Part shown: positions 8,289 to 16,196 of the stretch, piece by piece
Numbering within the stretch: position 1 is the stretch's first letter
Layout of the letters: each line of letters begins with the position of its first letter
Source: Anaerolineales bacterium
GTDB taxonomy: Bacteria; Chloroflexota; Anaerolineae; Anaerolineales; UBA6663
DNA: 18,215 nt
Reading direction: 5' to 3'
NCBI GenBank assembly: GCA_016789245.1
Contig: JAEURM010000014.1
Coordinates: forward strand, 1-18,215
Program-made: the position numbers and the translations under genes
The notes under the pieces: generated by a model
Databases searched by the model: none
What the model saw: only the letters and a program-made list of their open reading frames with translations
Told to the model about the DNA's origin: nothing

Positions 8289-8720
8289 TCATTCACAGTC
8301 ATCGGTCGGTTGACCGGGATAGAACTGCCACGCGCGCGTTTGCGAACCGGCTCGCACCGTAAAGCCGAGCCGGCCCAAGAGCGGCACCGTGACGCCTGTG
8401 GGGGCGCTGAGGTGCGCGGTGAGCGCGCGCTCACAACTGGAACTACCGATCGTCATGGAGGTCGCGCCAGACACCGCGGCCGCCGGGCTCACCACGTTCA
8501 GGATGCGGCGCGTGGTGGCGTACCCGGCGCCAACGTTACTCGTTAGACCGGCTTGCCGCGCGCCAGCCGCGACGCCGGTGGCCGAGACGCTCAAGCTAAA
8601 AGCGCCAATAGCGACGGCTAAAATGAGCATGATGAGACTCAAGAAGAGCGGCAGGACGAGGGCAAACTCCGCCGACGAAGCGCCCGCGGCGGTGTGACAG
8701 GGAAACCAAAAATGACGCAT
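8289..8720 (-). CDS. tadE: TadE-type pseudopilin (first of the pair)
   Basis: A 143-aa protein. The ATG at 8720 has AGGA eight bases upstream; a GTG at 8747 would fall inside the hairpin after flp and is less likely. The N-terminus shows AAGASSAEF (11-19) followed by a hydrophobic helix (about 19-42). G13 with Glu18 at +5 is a pseudopilin processing pattern. The exported part is Ala/Thr/Ser-rich and has two cysteines near the middle and end (SSC, DDC). It lies just downstream of flp, the place where tadE genes commonly sit, and its product should help assemble or anchor the pilus in the cytoplasmic membrane. The family call is good; nothing indicates substrate or adhesive function. Confidence 0.8.
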   Translation of the reverse strand: MRHFWFPCHTAAGASSAEFALVLPLFLSLIMLILAVAIGAFSLSVSATGVAAGARQAGLTSNVGAGYATTRRILNVVSPAAAVSGATSMTIGSSSCERALTAHLSAPTGVTVPLLGRLGFTVRAGSQTRAWQFYPGQPTDDCE

Positions 8721-8734
8721 GAGAGTGATCCTGA

Positions 8735-8771
8735 CCGAACGACCCACCGCGTGCGCGGGTGGGCCGTTCGG
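8735..8771. terminator. Strong hairpin directly downstream of flp (attenuator or mRNA 3' stabiliser)
   Basis: Near-perfect inverted repeat: arms CCGAACG and CGTTCGG outside, a G-U pair, then CCCACC and GGTGGG inside, 14 base pairs around a 9-base loop. On the minus-strand transcript it starts 14 bases after the flp stop and ends 14 bases before the tadE ATG. No U-run follows, so it is not a classic Rho-independent terminator. It more likely gives partial termination or protects the 3' end of a processed flp message, keeping pilin above the downstream genes. Confidence 0.7.
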
Positions 8772-8785
8772 TGAGTGGCGACCGG

Positions 8786-8971
8786 TTATTGCGCGCCGTC
8801 CAAGGCCGCGCCCGCGCGTTGGAACAAGGCGATGATGCGGGGGCCTAGCACCCGAATGGCGGCCACAATGAAGACGATGAGCACCACAAACAAGATGGCG
8901 TATTCGGTGGCCGACAAACCGGCCTCATCTTCCATGAAGTTACGAGCGAGAGCGGAAAGTTGTTTGAGCAT
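8786..8971 (-). CDS. flp: Flp/Fap family type IVc major pilin
   Basis: A 61-aa prepilin, the standard size for Flp. The leader is 18 residues (MLKQLSALARNFMEDEAG). Gly18 is followed by LSATEY, giving Glu at +5 and Tyr at +6, the hallmark cleavage site of Flp pilins. One continuous hydrophobic helix (about residues 23-43) follows, then a short polar tail. The mature subunit polymerises into the Tad pilus used for surface attachment. The ATG at 8971 has AAAGGA ten bases upstream. Unlike classical tad loci, where flp is first, the gene sits after tadC, with its own 149-base upstream gap and a hairpin behind it, suggesting separate control of pilin dosage. No prepilin peptidase gene (tadV/cpaA) is in the window. 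Confidence 0.95.
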   Translation of the reverse strand: MLKQLSALARNFMEDEAGLSATEYAILFVVLIVFIVAAIRVLGPRIIALFQRAGAALDGAQ

Positions 8972-8999
8972 GTACGTCGAGTCCTTTCAATGAGAAAAC

Positions 9000-9027
9000 A
9001 TTCGAATAAAAATAGGGGGCAGGTCAA
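9000..9027 (-). promoter_or_regulatory. flp: Possible sigma-70-like promoter for flp
   Basis: On the minus strand TTGACC (9027-9022; five of six matches to TTGACA) is followed after 16 bases by TCGAAT (9005-9000; four of six matches to TATAAT), and the spacer is T-rich. Transcription would start near 8993, leaving a short leader with AAAGGA before the flp ATG. This is the only non-coding gap long enough for a promoter inside the block. The -10 is weak, so the call is tentative. Confidence 0.35.
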
Positions 9028-9034
9028 TTGGGTT

Positions 9035-9054
9035 CTACGGCATCGGCACCTCCT
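9035..9054 (-). other. Perfect Shine-Dalgarno followed by a two-codon reading frame (ATG CCG TAG)
   Basis: AGGAGG (9054-9049) is followed by five bases, then ATG CCG TAG (9043-9035). This is the best ribosome site in the window, yet it opens a frame of Met-Pro-stop. It lies between tadC and flp, two bases after a GC-rich hairpin. It could be a translational leader, a remnant of a lost gene start, or chance. Confidence 0.4.
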
Positions 9055-9056
9055 GT

Positions 9057-9101
9057 GCGGCGGGGTTGATCTGGTCAACAGTCTAGCCAAGCCCCAGCCG
9101 C
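9057..9101. other. GC-rich inverted repeat between tadC and flp
   Basis: GCGGCGGGG (9057-9065) pairs with CCCC-A-GCCGC (9092-9101) with one bulged base, giving nine mostly G-C pairs around a 26-base loop that can fold further. On the minus-strand transcript no U-run follows; instead an AGGAGG site starts two bases after the 3' arm. That placement suggests control of translation or RNA processing rather than plain termination. Confidence 0.5.
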
Positions 9102-9120
9102 TAAGCTCCTCATTTGCGCC

Positions 9121-10050
9121 TCAGAAGTTCTGGCTGAACGCGATCACCGCCGCCCCGAGCACTACAATCAGGAGCGCGGGCACTACGACGCCCGAGGTGA
9201 GGGCCACGACCTGCAACTCGGCCCGCTGGGCGACCTCATCAATGCGGTTGTTCAGCTGGTCGCGCATCACCCGGCCCAACGCGCGCAACTGATCGCCAAT
9301 CGCTTTTTGGGTGCTCAAGTTGACGTGGACGGCCCCCAAGAACTCATCCAACTCGGGCATGTGGTCGGGCAGGCGGCACCGTAAGTCATCCAACATCTCC
9401 CGTACGTCGTGGCGTCGGGTGGACATCCCCGCCGCGATGTCACGCAGGAGAGCCATAAACAACCCGCCACTGCCTTGGCCCACCCAGGCGTAGTTCTCGT
9501 TGACGACGCGGCCAATGGCTTTTTCGAGGGCTTCACCCGTCTTCATCACCATGGCGATCCGATCCAACGTCCACGCCATCTCGCGGTACAACGCCTCACG
9601 CCGTTGGGTGATGACCTTCTTGAGTTCATAGTCAGGCAGTTGCAAGCCCAGCGCGCCCAAGCCAACGGCCAGAGCAGTGAGCCAGCCCGGCGAAGCACCC
9701 AGCACCAAGGCCAACAACAACCCGCCGAGGAACAACATGACGGCGGTGGCGACCTTCGAGCCGTAGTAATCGCCCACACTCGTGTAGCGCCAGCCCGAGC
9801 GCCGGAGTTGGTCTTCCACCGTTTCGGCATCTTGGCGCTGAAAGAGATACAGCCCGATATCCGTCAGCGGTTGCGCCAATAAGCGTTGGGCTAAGGGTGG
9901 CAAATCGGACACCAAGACTTGACTCGCTTCCAACGGCCGAAAAGCCCGACTCAGGCGTTGCCGCCGTGGCCGTAAAGCGGTGACCAGTAGGCCGAGGCCA
10001 ACGGCCACCAGCGCCGCGAAGAACACATTGAAATAAAATGTTTGGCTCAT
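9121..10050 (-). CDS. tadC: TadC inner-membrane platform protein (T2SSF/GspF family)
   Basis: A 309-aa polytopic protein. Hydrophobic segments lie at about 8-25, 99-118, 122-138 and 282-305, with a T2SSF-like cytoplasmic helical domain between about 150 and 280. TadB and TadC form the membrane platform on which the TadA motor acts to extend and retract Flp pilin. The size, four-helix layout and pairing with a TadB gene support TadC. The ATG at 10050 overlaps the tadB stop as ATGA and has GAGGAG eight bases upstream, so it is translated both by coupling and by its own site. It is the last gene of the coupled tadZ-A-B-C chain; a 149-base gap follows it. Confidence 0.92.
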   Translation of the reverse strand: MSQTFYFNVFFAALVAVGLGLLVTALRPRRQRLSRAFRPLEASQVLVSDLPPLAQRLLAQPLTDIGLYLFQRQDAETVEDQLRRSGWRYTSVGDYYGSKVATAVMLFLGGLLLALVLGASPGWLTALAVGLGALGLQLPDYELKKVITQRREALYREMAWTLDRIAMVMKTGEALEKAIGRVVNENYAWVGQGSGGLFMALLRDIAAGMSTRRHDVREMLDDLRCRLPDHMPELDEFLGAVHVNLSTQKAIGDQLRALGRVMRDQLNNRIDEVAQRAELQVVALTSGVVVPALLIVVLGAAVIAFSQNF

Positions 10051-11096
10051 ACGGCGTTCTCCTCGCGCCGCGCGGGGCGGGCCGTAACGGTGGCGAGCGC
10101 GCTCGGGGTGAAGGTGGTCGGCTGGCTACGCACCGGTTCAGGGTCTGGCTGGGTCACGGAGCGTTGCAGAGTCGGGCGTGGCTCGGCTTTGAGTGCCCCA
10201 TAGAAGTTGGTTTCACGCCGAAGCGCGGCCGAAAACGAACGATAGGCCACCACAAACGCCGTCAGCGTGATGCCCCAACCGAGAAGCAACACCAATTGGC
10301 CCGCCCACGTGCCATACATGGCGGCAAACTCCGGCGAGAGCAGGCGCAGTAGGATGACGGCCGCAAACGGCGTAGCGCACACAATCCACAGCTCCCGGAG
10401 CGGGCCTTTGAGCTTGGTGCGGGCGCGCCGAACCGTGCGCACGCGTTCTTCCAACGTTTCTTGAATGAGCGGCAGTACATCACTCAGCCCCGTGCCGCGC
10501 TGATGTTGCACCAATAACAATTCAAAGATGGAGTTGAGCAATTGGCTCCCGCGCTTCTGACTCACCACGCGAAAGACTTGCTCGAGTTCCGCATTCGCTT
10601 TGAGTTGCGCGGCGATGTAGGCCCAATCTTCCCGACACTGCACTGGGCCGAACTGCGCCACATGCTCAGCCGCCGCACTAAAGGCATTGCCTAACTTGGC
10701 CCCGGCCATTAACCGCGCGACGACTTGCGGCAATTCATCTTCATATGTCTCCAAGGCATGGGAGGCCTTGCGTGATAGGTACAACCAAAAGCTCAGCCCA
10801 CCACCGACCGCGCCCAAAAGCCCCGCCAACACTGCGCCAGAGAGCGCATACGCACCTAGGCCAAACAAGATGGCGAGCCCCACCGAGACGCGCAGGAATT
10901 CACTGGCCGTCACGGTAAAGCGGGCCATCTCCAATTGCAATTGCAAGCGCTCTAATACTGAGAGGCGCGCTTCGCCGCCGCCATACAAACGCTCGGTTTC
11001 GGAGAGCACGATGGGGCGTTGGTAGCCGAGGGCCACGATGAGTACGAAAGCCCCTACGGCAAAAATAACGGCTAGGAGAATGTTGAGTGGATTCAT
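10047..11096 (-). CDS. tadB: TadB inner-membrane platform protein (T2SSF/GspF family)
   Basis: A 349-aa protein with hydrophobic segments at about 5-23, 72-108, 236-252 and 266-285 and a T2SSF domain at about 118-255 that includes GTGLSDVLPLIQETLEERVR-type helices (201-220). It partners TadC as the platform for pilus polymerisation. The ATG at 11096 overlaps the tadA stop (ATGA, 11093-11096), with GGGGAG nine bases upstream. The C-terminal 45 residues (from about 304) form a polar Pro/Thr/Arg-rich tail not expected in a typical TadB, perhaps a species-specific cytoplasmic extension. The family is clear from the gene order and the paired T2SSF layout. Confidence 0.92.
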   Translation of the reverse strand: MNPLNILLAVIFAVGAFVLIVALGYQRPIVLSETERLYGGGEARLSVLERLQLQLEMARFTVTASEFLRVSVGLAILFGLGAYALSGAVLAGLLGAVGGGLSFWLYLSRKASHALETYEDELPQVVARLMAGAKLGNAFSAAAEHVAQFGPVQCREDWAYIAAQLKANAELEQVFRVVSQKRGSQLLNSIFELLLVQHQRGTGLSDVLPLIQETLEERVRTVRRARTKLKGPLRELWIVCATPFAAVILLRLLSPEFAAMYGTWAGQLVLLLGWGITLTAFVVAYRSFSAALRRETNFYGALKAEPRPTLQRSVTQPDPEPVRSQPTTFTPSALATVTARPARREENAV

Positions 11097-12556
11097 GCGG
11101 CCAACTCCCCGCGTTCGGCGGCCGCCTGCGCGATGGCATCGTACGTAAAGCCCTGTTGGTGCAACATGGCCTCATGCGACTCGGCCAAGCGATGGCCGGT
11201 GCAAATGAGGCGCTGTTGCTGGGAACGCCTTTGAAACAAGGTGGTCCGAACCGGGATGCCGGCTTCCACGCCGCCCGTAAACTCGGCGATTTCTTCCACA
11301 TAGCGCTGACCGGTTTCCGTGAGCCGCAACATCAGACCCAATTGAAAGGCCTTGGCGATCCACAAGGCGATGGTGTTTTCGCTGACCTCGGTTTGGAAGT
11401 TGGCCTCTTGCAACATCATGCGGATGCGATTAGGGACATCATCGAGTGAGTCGGCGTGCAGAGAGGTCAGGCCATTGCGATGACCTGTCCACAAGGCCTT
11501 GAGCATGTCAAACACTTCGGCTCCCCGGGCTTCACCCACCGTGAGTGCATCTGGCCTCTGCCGCAGGGCGGCCCGCACGAGCGCATCTTGGCCAATGGCG
11601 GGCAGGCCCTCCAGTGTTTCGGGCCGGGTGGTGAAGGACACACAGTTTTCGCCAGCGCGGATTTTGAGCTCGGGTGTGTCTTCAATCACCAAGATGCGGC
11701 GTTCGGGCGGAATCATGCGGCCCAAGGCTCCCAGCACGGTGGTCTTGCCCACACCTGTGGAGCCCACGACCAAAATGTTGAAGCCAGAGATCACGGCCAT
11801 GTGTAAGAACGTAGCCGCCAAGGCCGAGAACATGCCGCGTCCAGTTTCATGTTGGAAGTAATCGGGCAGTAAACGCGAGGCTGGGGCTACGGCTTCACCT
11901 CCGCCGCGCGCCACCAAATCACTCATCTCCAGCGAGTGCGACCGATGCAGACGAATGGAAGCCACCGGCCACGGTTCGGCTAAAGGCTGGGTGACAATGT
12001 TGAGGCGATGGCCTTGGCGCAGGGTGGCATCCACAATCGGCGTCAGCGGCCCCGCTTGCCGACCGGTGTGCACGATGGCGCGATTCAGCGTGAGCAACAA
12101 AGTGCCCGCATCCGGAAAAGTCACCTCGGTCTTTTCCCATTGCCCGCGACGTTTGATCCACACGTCCTGCGGGCCGTTGACGGCGATGTCCTCTACCTCG
12201 GGTAAGCGCAACAATGGCTCGAGCGGCCCCATGCCGAATAAATCATTGAGCAGGGTTTGCGCCATGACGGCGTCGGGCCGATCAAAGGCTGGGCAGGCAC
12301 GGGCGGACAGGCTCTGATCATTCAGCCGCTGAACGATGTCCAGCGCGGCCTGTTCGGTCCACGTCCAAATCGCGGGCGTGGGTTGATCCAGCTCTGCCGA
12401 CGTGAATTGCTCTAGGGCGCGATGGCGGAGGTCATCTAAGGCCGTTTTGTAAGGGGCGGGCGGCACGGCACCCGCAACTAATTTGGTCGGTGTCGGTTCA
12501 AGCGCGACCGTCAATGGGTCGTAGGTGCTTTGGCCGTAATCCCAAGCATGAGTCAT
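11093..12556 (-). CDS. tadA: TadA/CpaF secretion ATPase (VirB11-like superfamily)
   Basis: A 487-aa hexameric motor ATPase that drives Flp pilus assembly. I chose the ATG at 12556: GGAGG stands eight bases upstream and it overlaps the tadZ stop as ATGA. An ATG at 12580 would add eight residues. Motifs are complete: Walker A GSTGVGKTT (265-273), Asp box RILVIEDTPEL (287-297), Walker B region RPDALTVGEARGAEVFD (334-350) and His box GHRNGLTSLHAD (358-369). VNGP at 127-130 and the LNRAIVHTGRQ region near 157-167 are also CpaF-like. TadA belongs to the same superfamily as VirB11, which matters here because the downstream T4SS module has VirB4 but no other VirB11. The first 80 residues are poorly conserved and of unknown role. 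Confidence 0.96.
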   Translation of the reverse strand: MTHAWDYGQSTYDPLTVALEPTPTKLVAGAVPPAPYKTALDDLRHRALEQFTSAELDQPTPAIWTWTEQAALDIVQRLNDQSLSARACPAFDRPDAVMAQTLLNDLFGMGPLEPLLRLPEVEDIAVNGPQDVWIKRRGQWEKTEVTFPDAGTLLLTLNRAIVHTGRQAGPLTPIVDATLRQGHRLNIVTQPLAEPWPVASIRLHRSHSLEMSDLVARGGGEAVAPASRLLPDYFQHETGRGMFSALAATFLHMAVISGFNILVVGSTGVGKTTVLGALGRMIPPERRILVIEDTPELKIRAGENCVSFTTRPETLEGLPAIGQDALVRAALRQRPDALTVGEARGAEVFDMLKALWTGHRNGLTSLHADSLDDVPNRIRMMLQEANFQTEVSENTIALWIAKAFQLGLMLRLTETGQRYVEEIAEFTGGVEAGIPVRTTLFQRRSQQQRLICTGHRLAESHEAMLHQQGFTYDAIAQAAAERGELAA

Positions 12557-13956
12557 GGGCGTGACCTCCCCAGCGTCCATTGAAAGCGCGGGCGCTTAGC
12601 CTGTTGGCGTGCCCGTTCGGCGATCAGGCGGCCCATCGGCGGATAAATCTCTTCGCTGATATCCAGCATCCCGCGCAGGGTAGCTTCGACTTCGGCCGAG
12701 TTGCGGCCCATGTGTTGCAAAACAAAGGGTTGCCCCTGATTGACAGCGGCGATGACCGAGCGCGAACGGTCTTCGGGCACAGTAGCGAATATAGGTAAGC
12801 GCATAAAGTTGGCCGCGTCCTTCAAGTCCACGCGGTCGGCCGGGTCGTAGCGGTTCATCACCAACTTGAACTTATCGGCGCGCATATCGGCCTGTTTGAT
12901 CAACGCTTCCAAGGTCTCGCGGTTGTGATACAGGCTGGTGCGGTCGGAGGTGCAAATCAGCATCACGCTATCCGCCGCGAGGAGCGCTCCAAAGTGCGGG
13001 CCCATTTGCGTGCTGGAGCCGGAGTCCACAATCACAAAGTCATACAACTCACGGCCCAACCGTAATAGATCGGTCATGAACTGTTGGCCTTGTTGACCAA
13101 ACAATTCCGGGGCGCTCGCCTGCTGAATGCGGGTGATGCCAAACAGCACATCGAGCCGGCTTTCAGTTGCCCCTGTGCGCACATCGCGTTGCCGATCGGC
13201 GGCGGCGAGCCGGTGCTTGAGCATCTTGCCCGTCAGTTGATTCTGATTGGCTTTGTAATCACTGGCCAAATGGATGAGGGTGTTCTGGCCCGGCGCGATA
13301 TCCAAATGCAAAGCGGTGCGGCCACAGTTCATATCGGCGTCCACCAAAAGCACGCGCTTGCCCGCAATTTGGGATAACAGGCAGGCGCTGTTGACGGCCA
13401 AGGTGGTCTTGCCATCGCCACCTTTGGCGGACCAAAAAGTGATCACGCCCGTGCGATAGGGTGTGGCCCCCGCACTCTCAACCACCTGGCGGGAAACGCC
13501 GCTGGCGATGAGGGGCGCACTCCAGTGCTCACGCGCCTGAGCGGCCAGATGCGGGGCTTCCTGCACAAATTGCTCCACAATGGACGATGTGACGGGAGTG
13601 GTGTAGAACGTCAGCGCGCCGTTGCTCGCCATCTCCGCGCCCCAATTGCCAGTGGGCGGCACCAAGCCCACCACCGCGATAGGGAAATCTGACCACTGCG
13701 TGAGTTGCGTGACGAGTGTGGGCGAATAGCCGCGCGTTTCCGGCGAGAGCAGGACGATTTGCGGTTTGAATTGCTGGACGTCCGCCAGCAGATCGGCCAC
13801 ATCGCGCACCATCGTGTGGATGCAAACGGCTTCGGATTGGCCTGGGCCAAGGGCCATAAAGGGTTGGCTGACATTGATGGGCGCGGCCAGTAAGACGCTG
13901 ATGGGTGTGAGGGTGAGCGGCGCTTCGGGTTTGGGTTTGAAAATGTTGTTGAGCAT
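12553..13956 (-). CDS. tadZ: TadZ/CpaE pilus-localising MinD/ParA-like ATPase
   Basis: A 467-aa protein with two domains. Residues about 18-135 form an atypical receiver-like domain: the strand IVLLSPE (67-73) has no phosphorylatable Asp, as is usual for CpaE/TadZ. Residues about 170-440 are a MinD/ParA ATPase with deviant Walker A KGGDGKTT (178-185), Walker A' VLLVDADM (202-209) and Walker B DFVIVDSG (306-313). TadZ positions the Tad machine, often at a pole. The ATG at 13956 starts 10 bases after the cpaB stop, with AAGG eight bases upstream. It ends in an ATGA overlap with tadA. The C-terminus is basic (RARQQAKRPRFQWTLGRSR-like), possibly for membrane or partner contact. The assignment is firm. 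Confidence 0.92.
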   Translation of the reverse strand: MLNNIFKPKPEAPLTLTPISVLLAAPINVSQPFMALGPGQSEAVCIHTMVRDVADLLADVQQFKPQIVLLSPETRGYSPTLVTQLTQWSDFPIAVVGLVPPTGNWGAEMASNGALTFYTTPVTSSIVEQFVQEAPHLAAQAREHWSAPLIASGVSRQVVESAGATPYRTGVITFWSAKGGDGKTTLAVNSACLLSQIAGKRVLLVDADMNCGRTALHLDIAPGQNTLIHLASDYKANQNQLTGKMLKHRLAAADRQRDVRTGATESRLDVLFGITRIQQASAPELFGQQGQQFMTDLLRLGRELYDFVIVDSGSSTQMGPHFGALLAADSVMLICTSDRTSLYHNRETLEALIKQADMRADKFKLVMNRYDPADRVDLKDAANFMRLPIFATVPEDRSRSVIAAVNQGQPFVLQHMGRNSAEVEATLRGMLDISEEIYPPMGRLIAERARQQAKRPRFQWTLGRSRP

Positions 13957-13966
13957 GGCGGTGGCC

Positions 13967-15031
13967 TTACGGCGTGGGGGTGAGGGTCACGGTTGGGCCA
14001 ACACTCGGCTCAGGCGTGGGGGTTGGTTCGGCGGTGGCCGTGAGAGCCGCTTGCGCGGCGGCCCGCGTGGCTTCGATGGCAAACGCCCCGGGCCCGATGA
14101 GTTCGTTCGGTAAACCTTCCGCTAGAAAAGCTTCCCGTTCCATCCGCACTAGGGCCACGAGGTCATTCCACGTCATGCCCAACGTCGGCTGGCGTTGAGC
14201 GTGCGGCTCAGTTGGTAAAGCGGCCGAGAGCAAGGCCACGCGCACCGTGCCGTTATCAATCGCAAAGCCCAACAGCTCTTGCGCTTCGCGGGGAATGGCG
14301 ATGACCAATGCAATGGCTTTGCCCTTCACCACAATCGTGCGCGGCGCGGGATCGCCTTCGTTTTGCACCGTGGTCGTCCGCTCCTCACGAATGACGGCCA
14401 ACACGCGCGCTTGGCTAACGATGGTTTTCGCGACCGGGAGCATCAAGAGGGGCTCCAAAGTTGGGGTCGCAGTGACGGTCAAGGTCTCCATCGGCATCAA
14501 GGTGGGTTCAGCAAACGGGCTAAAAGTTTCGGCAAACGGCGCTGGGGTGGGGGCCGTGGTGAGGCGCGTCGGTTGTGAGTTAAGGTTGACGCCAAAGTTC
14601 ACATCCACGAAATCCCCTTCCACGATGGCATCCGGGGCCGTGTCGGGTGTGACGGGCACCACCATCGCCACCAAGCTGGGATCTGAGAGCGCGAGCGCTG
14701 AACGCCGCGCGGCGGCCGGATTGGCTTCGGCGCTGATGCCGGCTTTGGGTAAGGGTTGAAAGGCATGGATGGGCTCAATCACTGTGCCGCCGATGAATTG
14801 GTCGAGTTCGTTTTGTTGGACTAAAGTCGCCAAGACTTTCGGGTCCATGGTCATTTCATCGAGGGCGAATAAATCCTCGGTCAGGGGAGTGCCAGCCGGG
14901 ATATCCACCAGCGCCACGGCGATAGTGGCGGCGGGCGGATTGACGATTTGCCCGATAAACAGCACGCCTAAAAAGCCACCCACCATCAGAATTAAGGCGA
15001 GCACAATCACTGTCAAGTTGCGTTGACTCAT
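13967..15031 (-). CDS. cpaB: CpaB/RcpC Flp pilus assembly protein (SAF domain)
   Basis: A 354-aa protein with one N-terminal membrane helix (about 6-29) and a SAF domain starting near residue 37 (VALVDIPAGTPLTEDLF, about 39-55), the typical RcpC/CpaB layout. In diderms CpaB interacts with the secretin CpaC; here no secretin gene is found, so it probably acts in the periplasm-like or wall zone. The interior (about 165-205) and the C-terminal tail (about 330-354) are Thr/Pro-rich linkers like those of the neighbouring exported proteins. The ATG at 15031 has GGAG eight bases upstream; the GTG at 15040 sits on that site and is rejected. The family call is strong because of the SAF segment and its place before tadZ. 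Confidence 0.9.
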   Translation of the reverse strand: MSQRNLTVIVLALILMVGGFLGVLFIGQIVNPPAATIAVALVDIPAGTPLTEDLFALDEMTMDPKVLATLVQQNELDQFIGGTVIEPIHAFQPLPKAGISAEANPAAARRSALALSDPSLVAMVVPVTPDTAPDAIVEGDFVDVNFGVNLNSQPTRLTTAPTPAPFAETFSPFAEPTLMPMETLTVTATPTLEPLLMLPVAKTIVSQARVLAVIREERTTTVQNEGDPAPRTIVVKGKAIALVIAIPREAQELLGFAIDNGTVRVALLSAALPTEPHAQRQPTLGMTWNDLVALVRMEREAFLAEGLPNELIGPGAFAIEATRAAAQAALTATAEPTPTPEPSVGPTVTLTPTP

Positions 15032-15064
15032 AACGTTCACTCCAAGTTGTGGAAAAAATTCGGG

Positions 15065-16168
15065 TTAGGGTTGCAGGACGGCCTGAGCTTCAATCACGGG
15101 CACTGGGATGTAACCCTCGGAAGCATTGCAATAGGCCTCGGCCACGTTCACATTTGTTTGGCGACTATCCCAAGCGCGTAAACTGGCATACGGGCCGCCG
15201 AGAGGCACTTCGAGGCGAACGTGGCCATTGCGGATGTAGGCGTTGTTGGCGCTGACAGTGTAGGTATCCCATTCAGTCAGTAACACCAATTGCCATTGAG
15301 TGCGCACCCACAGTTTGAAGGCGGGCAAGATGTTCGCCCCATTCTGGGCTGGGCCATCGGCAGTGTACAGCTCTCCATACTCTGGTAATGGAAAGCTGGC
15401 GCGGGGATACAAAAACTCCACCGGTTCTTGTAGGCCGCCATACACCGCCTGTGGCAAGCGCTCAGTCACCCAAGCCATTTGGTCATCCGTCGCCTTCAAC
15501 CGGAACTCCAAGTGAGCGCGGACATTGTTGAGTGAAGGGTAGGGGTGGGCGTCACCAGCCAAAAGCGTGCGGGTATCAAATGCGCGGCGGCCATACGCAT
15601 CCGTCACTCCCGCCCCATAGCGTTCATGCAGGTATAGGCCTTCGGTCGTCCACGGTTGACTCGATGAGATACGGTAGCTCCCCGGTTGCCCAAACGCCAC
15701 CCCAGCGAGCTGGCCAGGCGGGATAATGCGGTCAACGCTAAATTCCACCGGCAGGCCCACGATGGCGCGTGGATACAACGAACGCCGAACATCGAGACAC
15801 CCCGGTGCGGCAGACAGCGTCAGGCGGCGGCCACCCACGACCCACGGCAGACCACACGTCAACTGATTTTGGGAGCGAAGTTCATCTGGCGAACCAACGC
15901 GACACGCGTCCGGCCGCGCGATGCGGTCCAGCGCTTGGCAATCGCCCGCGCCGTCATCCACGCCATTGCCGTTGATATCAATCGTTTGGGGTGGGCAAGG
16001 CTTCGCCAGGGGCCGACAAATCTGCATCACCGGATCGAAGAACTCATCCGGCCGGCAACTAGGCGTGGGTGTCGCCACCGGCCCAGCTGCGTTGATCACG
16101 GTGGGAACTTGAACCAGGGCGATGATCAACCAACTGACCAAAATAACGCGAAACAAAAAATAAGGCAT
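15065..16168 (-). CDS. Secreted Cys-rich protein with calcium-loop-like motif, function unknown
   Basis: A 367-aa exported protein. The ATG at 16168 has a perfect AAGGAG five bases upstream; ATGs at 16192 and 16222 are in frame but unsupported. Residues 1-28 are a signal peptide (hydrophobic 3-21, cut near VINAA). A Thr/Pro stretch and a Cys-rich section follow (C38, C51, C58, C77, C89). This includes DINGNGVDDG (64-73), a calcium-binding loop of the EF-hand/dockerin or thrombospondin-3 type. The remaining 270 residues look beta-rich and show no family I recognise. It lies between tadG-like and cpaB genes in the same unit, so an extracellular partner of the pilus, such as an adhesin or tip factor, is possible; that is inference from location only. 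Confidence 0.75.
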   Translation of the reverse strand: MPYFLFRVILVSWLIIALVQVPTVINAAGPVATPTPSCRPDEFFDPVMQICRPLAKPCPPQTIDINGNGVDDGAGDCQALDRIARPDACRVGSPDELRSQNQLTCGLPWVVGGRRLTLSAAPGCLDVRRSLYPRAIVGLPVEFSVDRIIPPGQLAGVAFGQPGSYRISSSQPWTTEGLYLHERYGAGVTDAYGRRAFDTRTLLAGDAHPYPSLNNVRAHLEFRLKATDDQMAWVTERLPQAVYGGLQEPVEFLYPRASFPLPEYGELYTADGPAQNGANILPAFKLWVRTQWQLVLLTEWDTYTVSANNAYIRNGHVRLEVPLGGPYASLRAWDSRQTNVNVAEAYCNASEGYIPVPVIEAQAVLQP

Positions 16169-16196
16169 AGACACTCCTTGAATAGAGAACATGAAG

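Noticed and set aside
8735..8771. Classic Rho-independent terminator after flp
   Set aside because: The stem is strong but no U-run follows on the minus strand, and tadE begins 14 bases later; kept only as a possible attenuator or stabiliser.
9121..15031. Type II secretion system or ordinary type IVa pilus
   Set aside because: The short Flp pilin with the G/XXXXEY site, CpaF-type ATPase, TadZ, SAF-domain CpaB and split TadB/TadC are specific to Tad systems.
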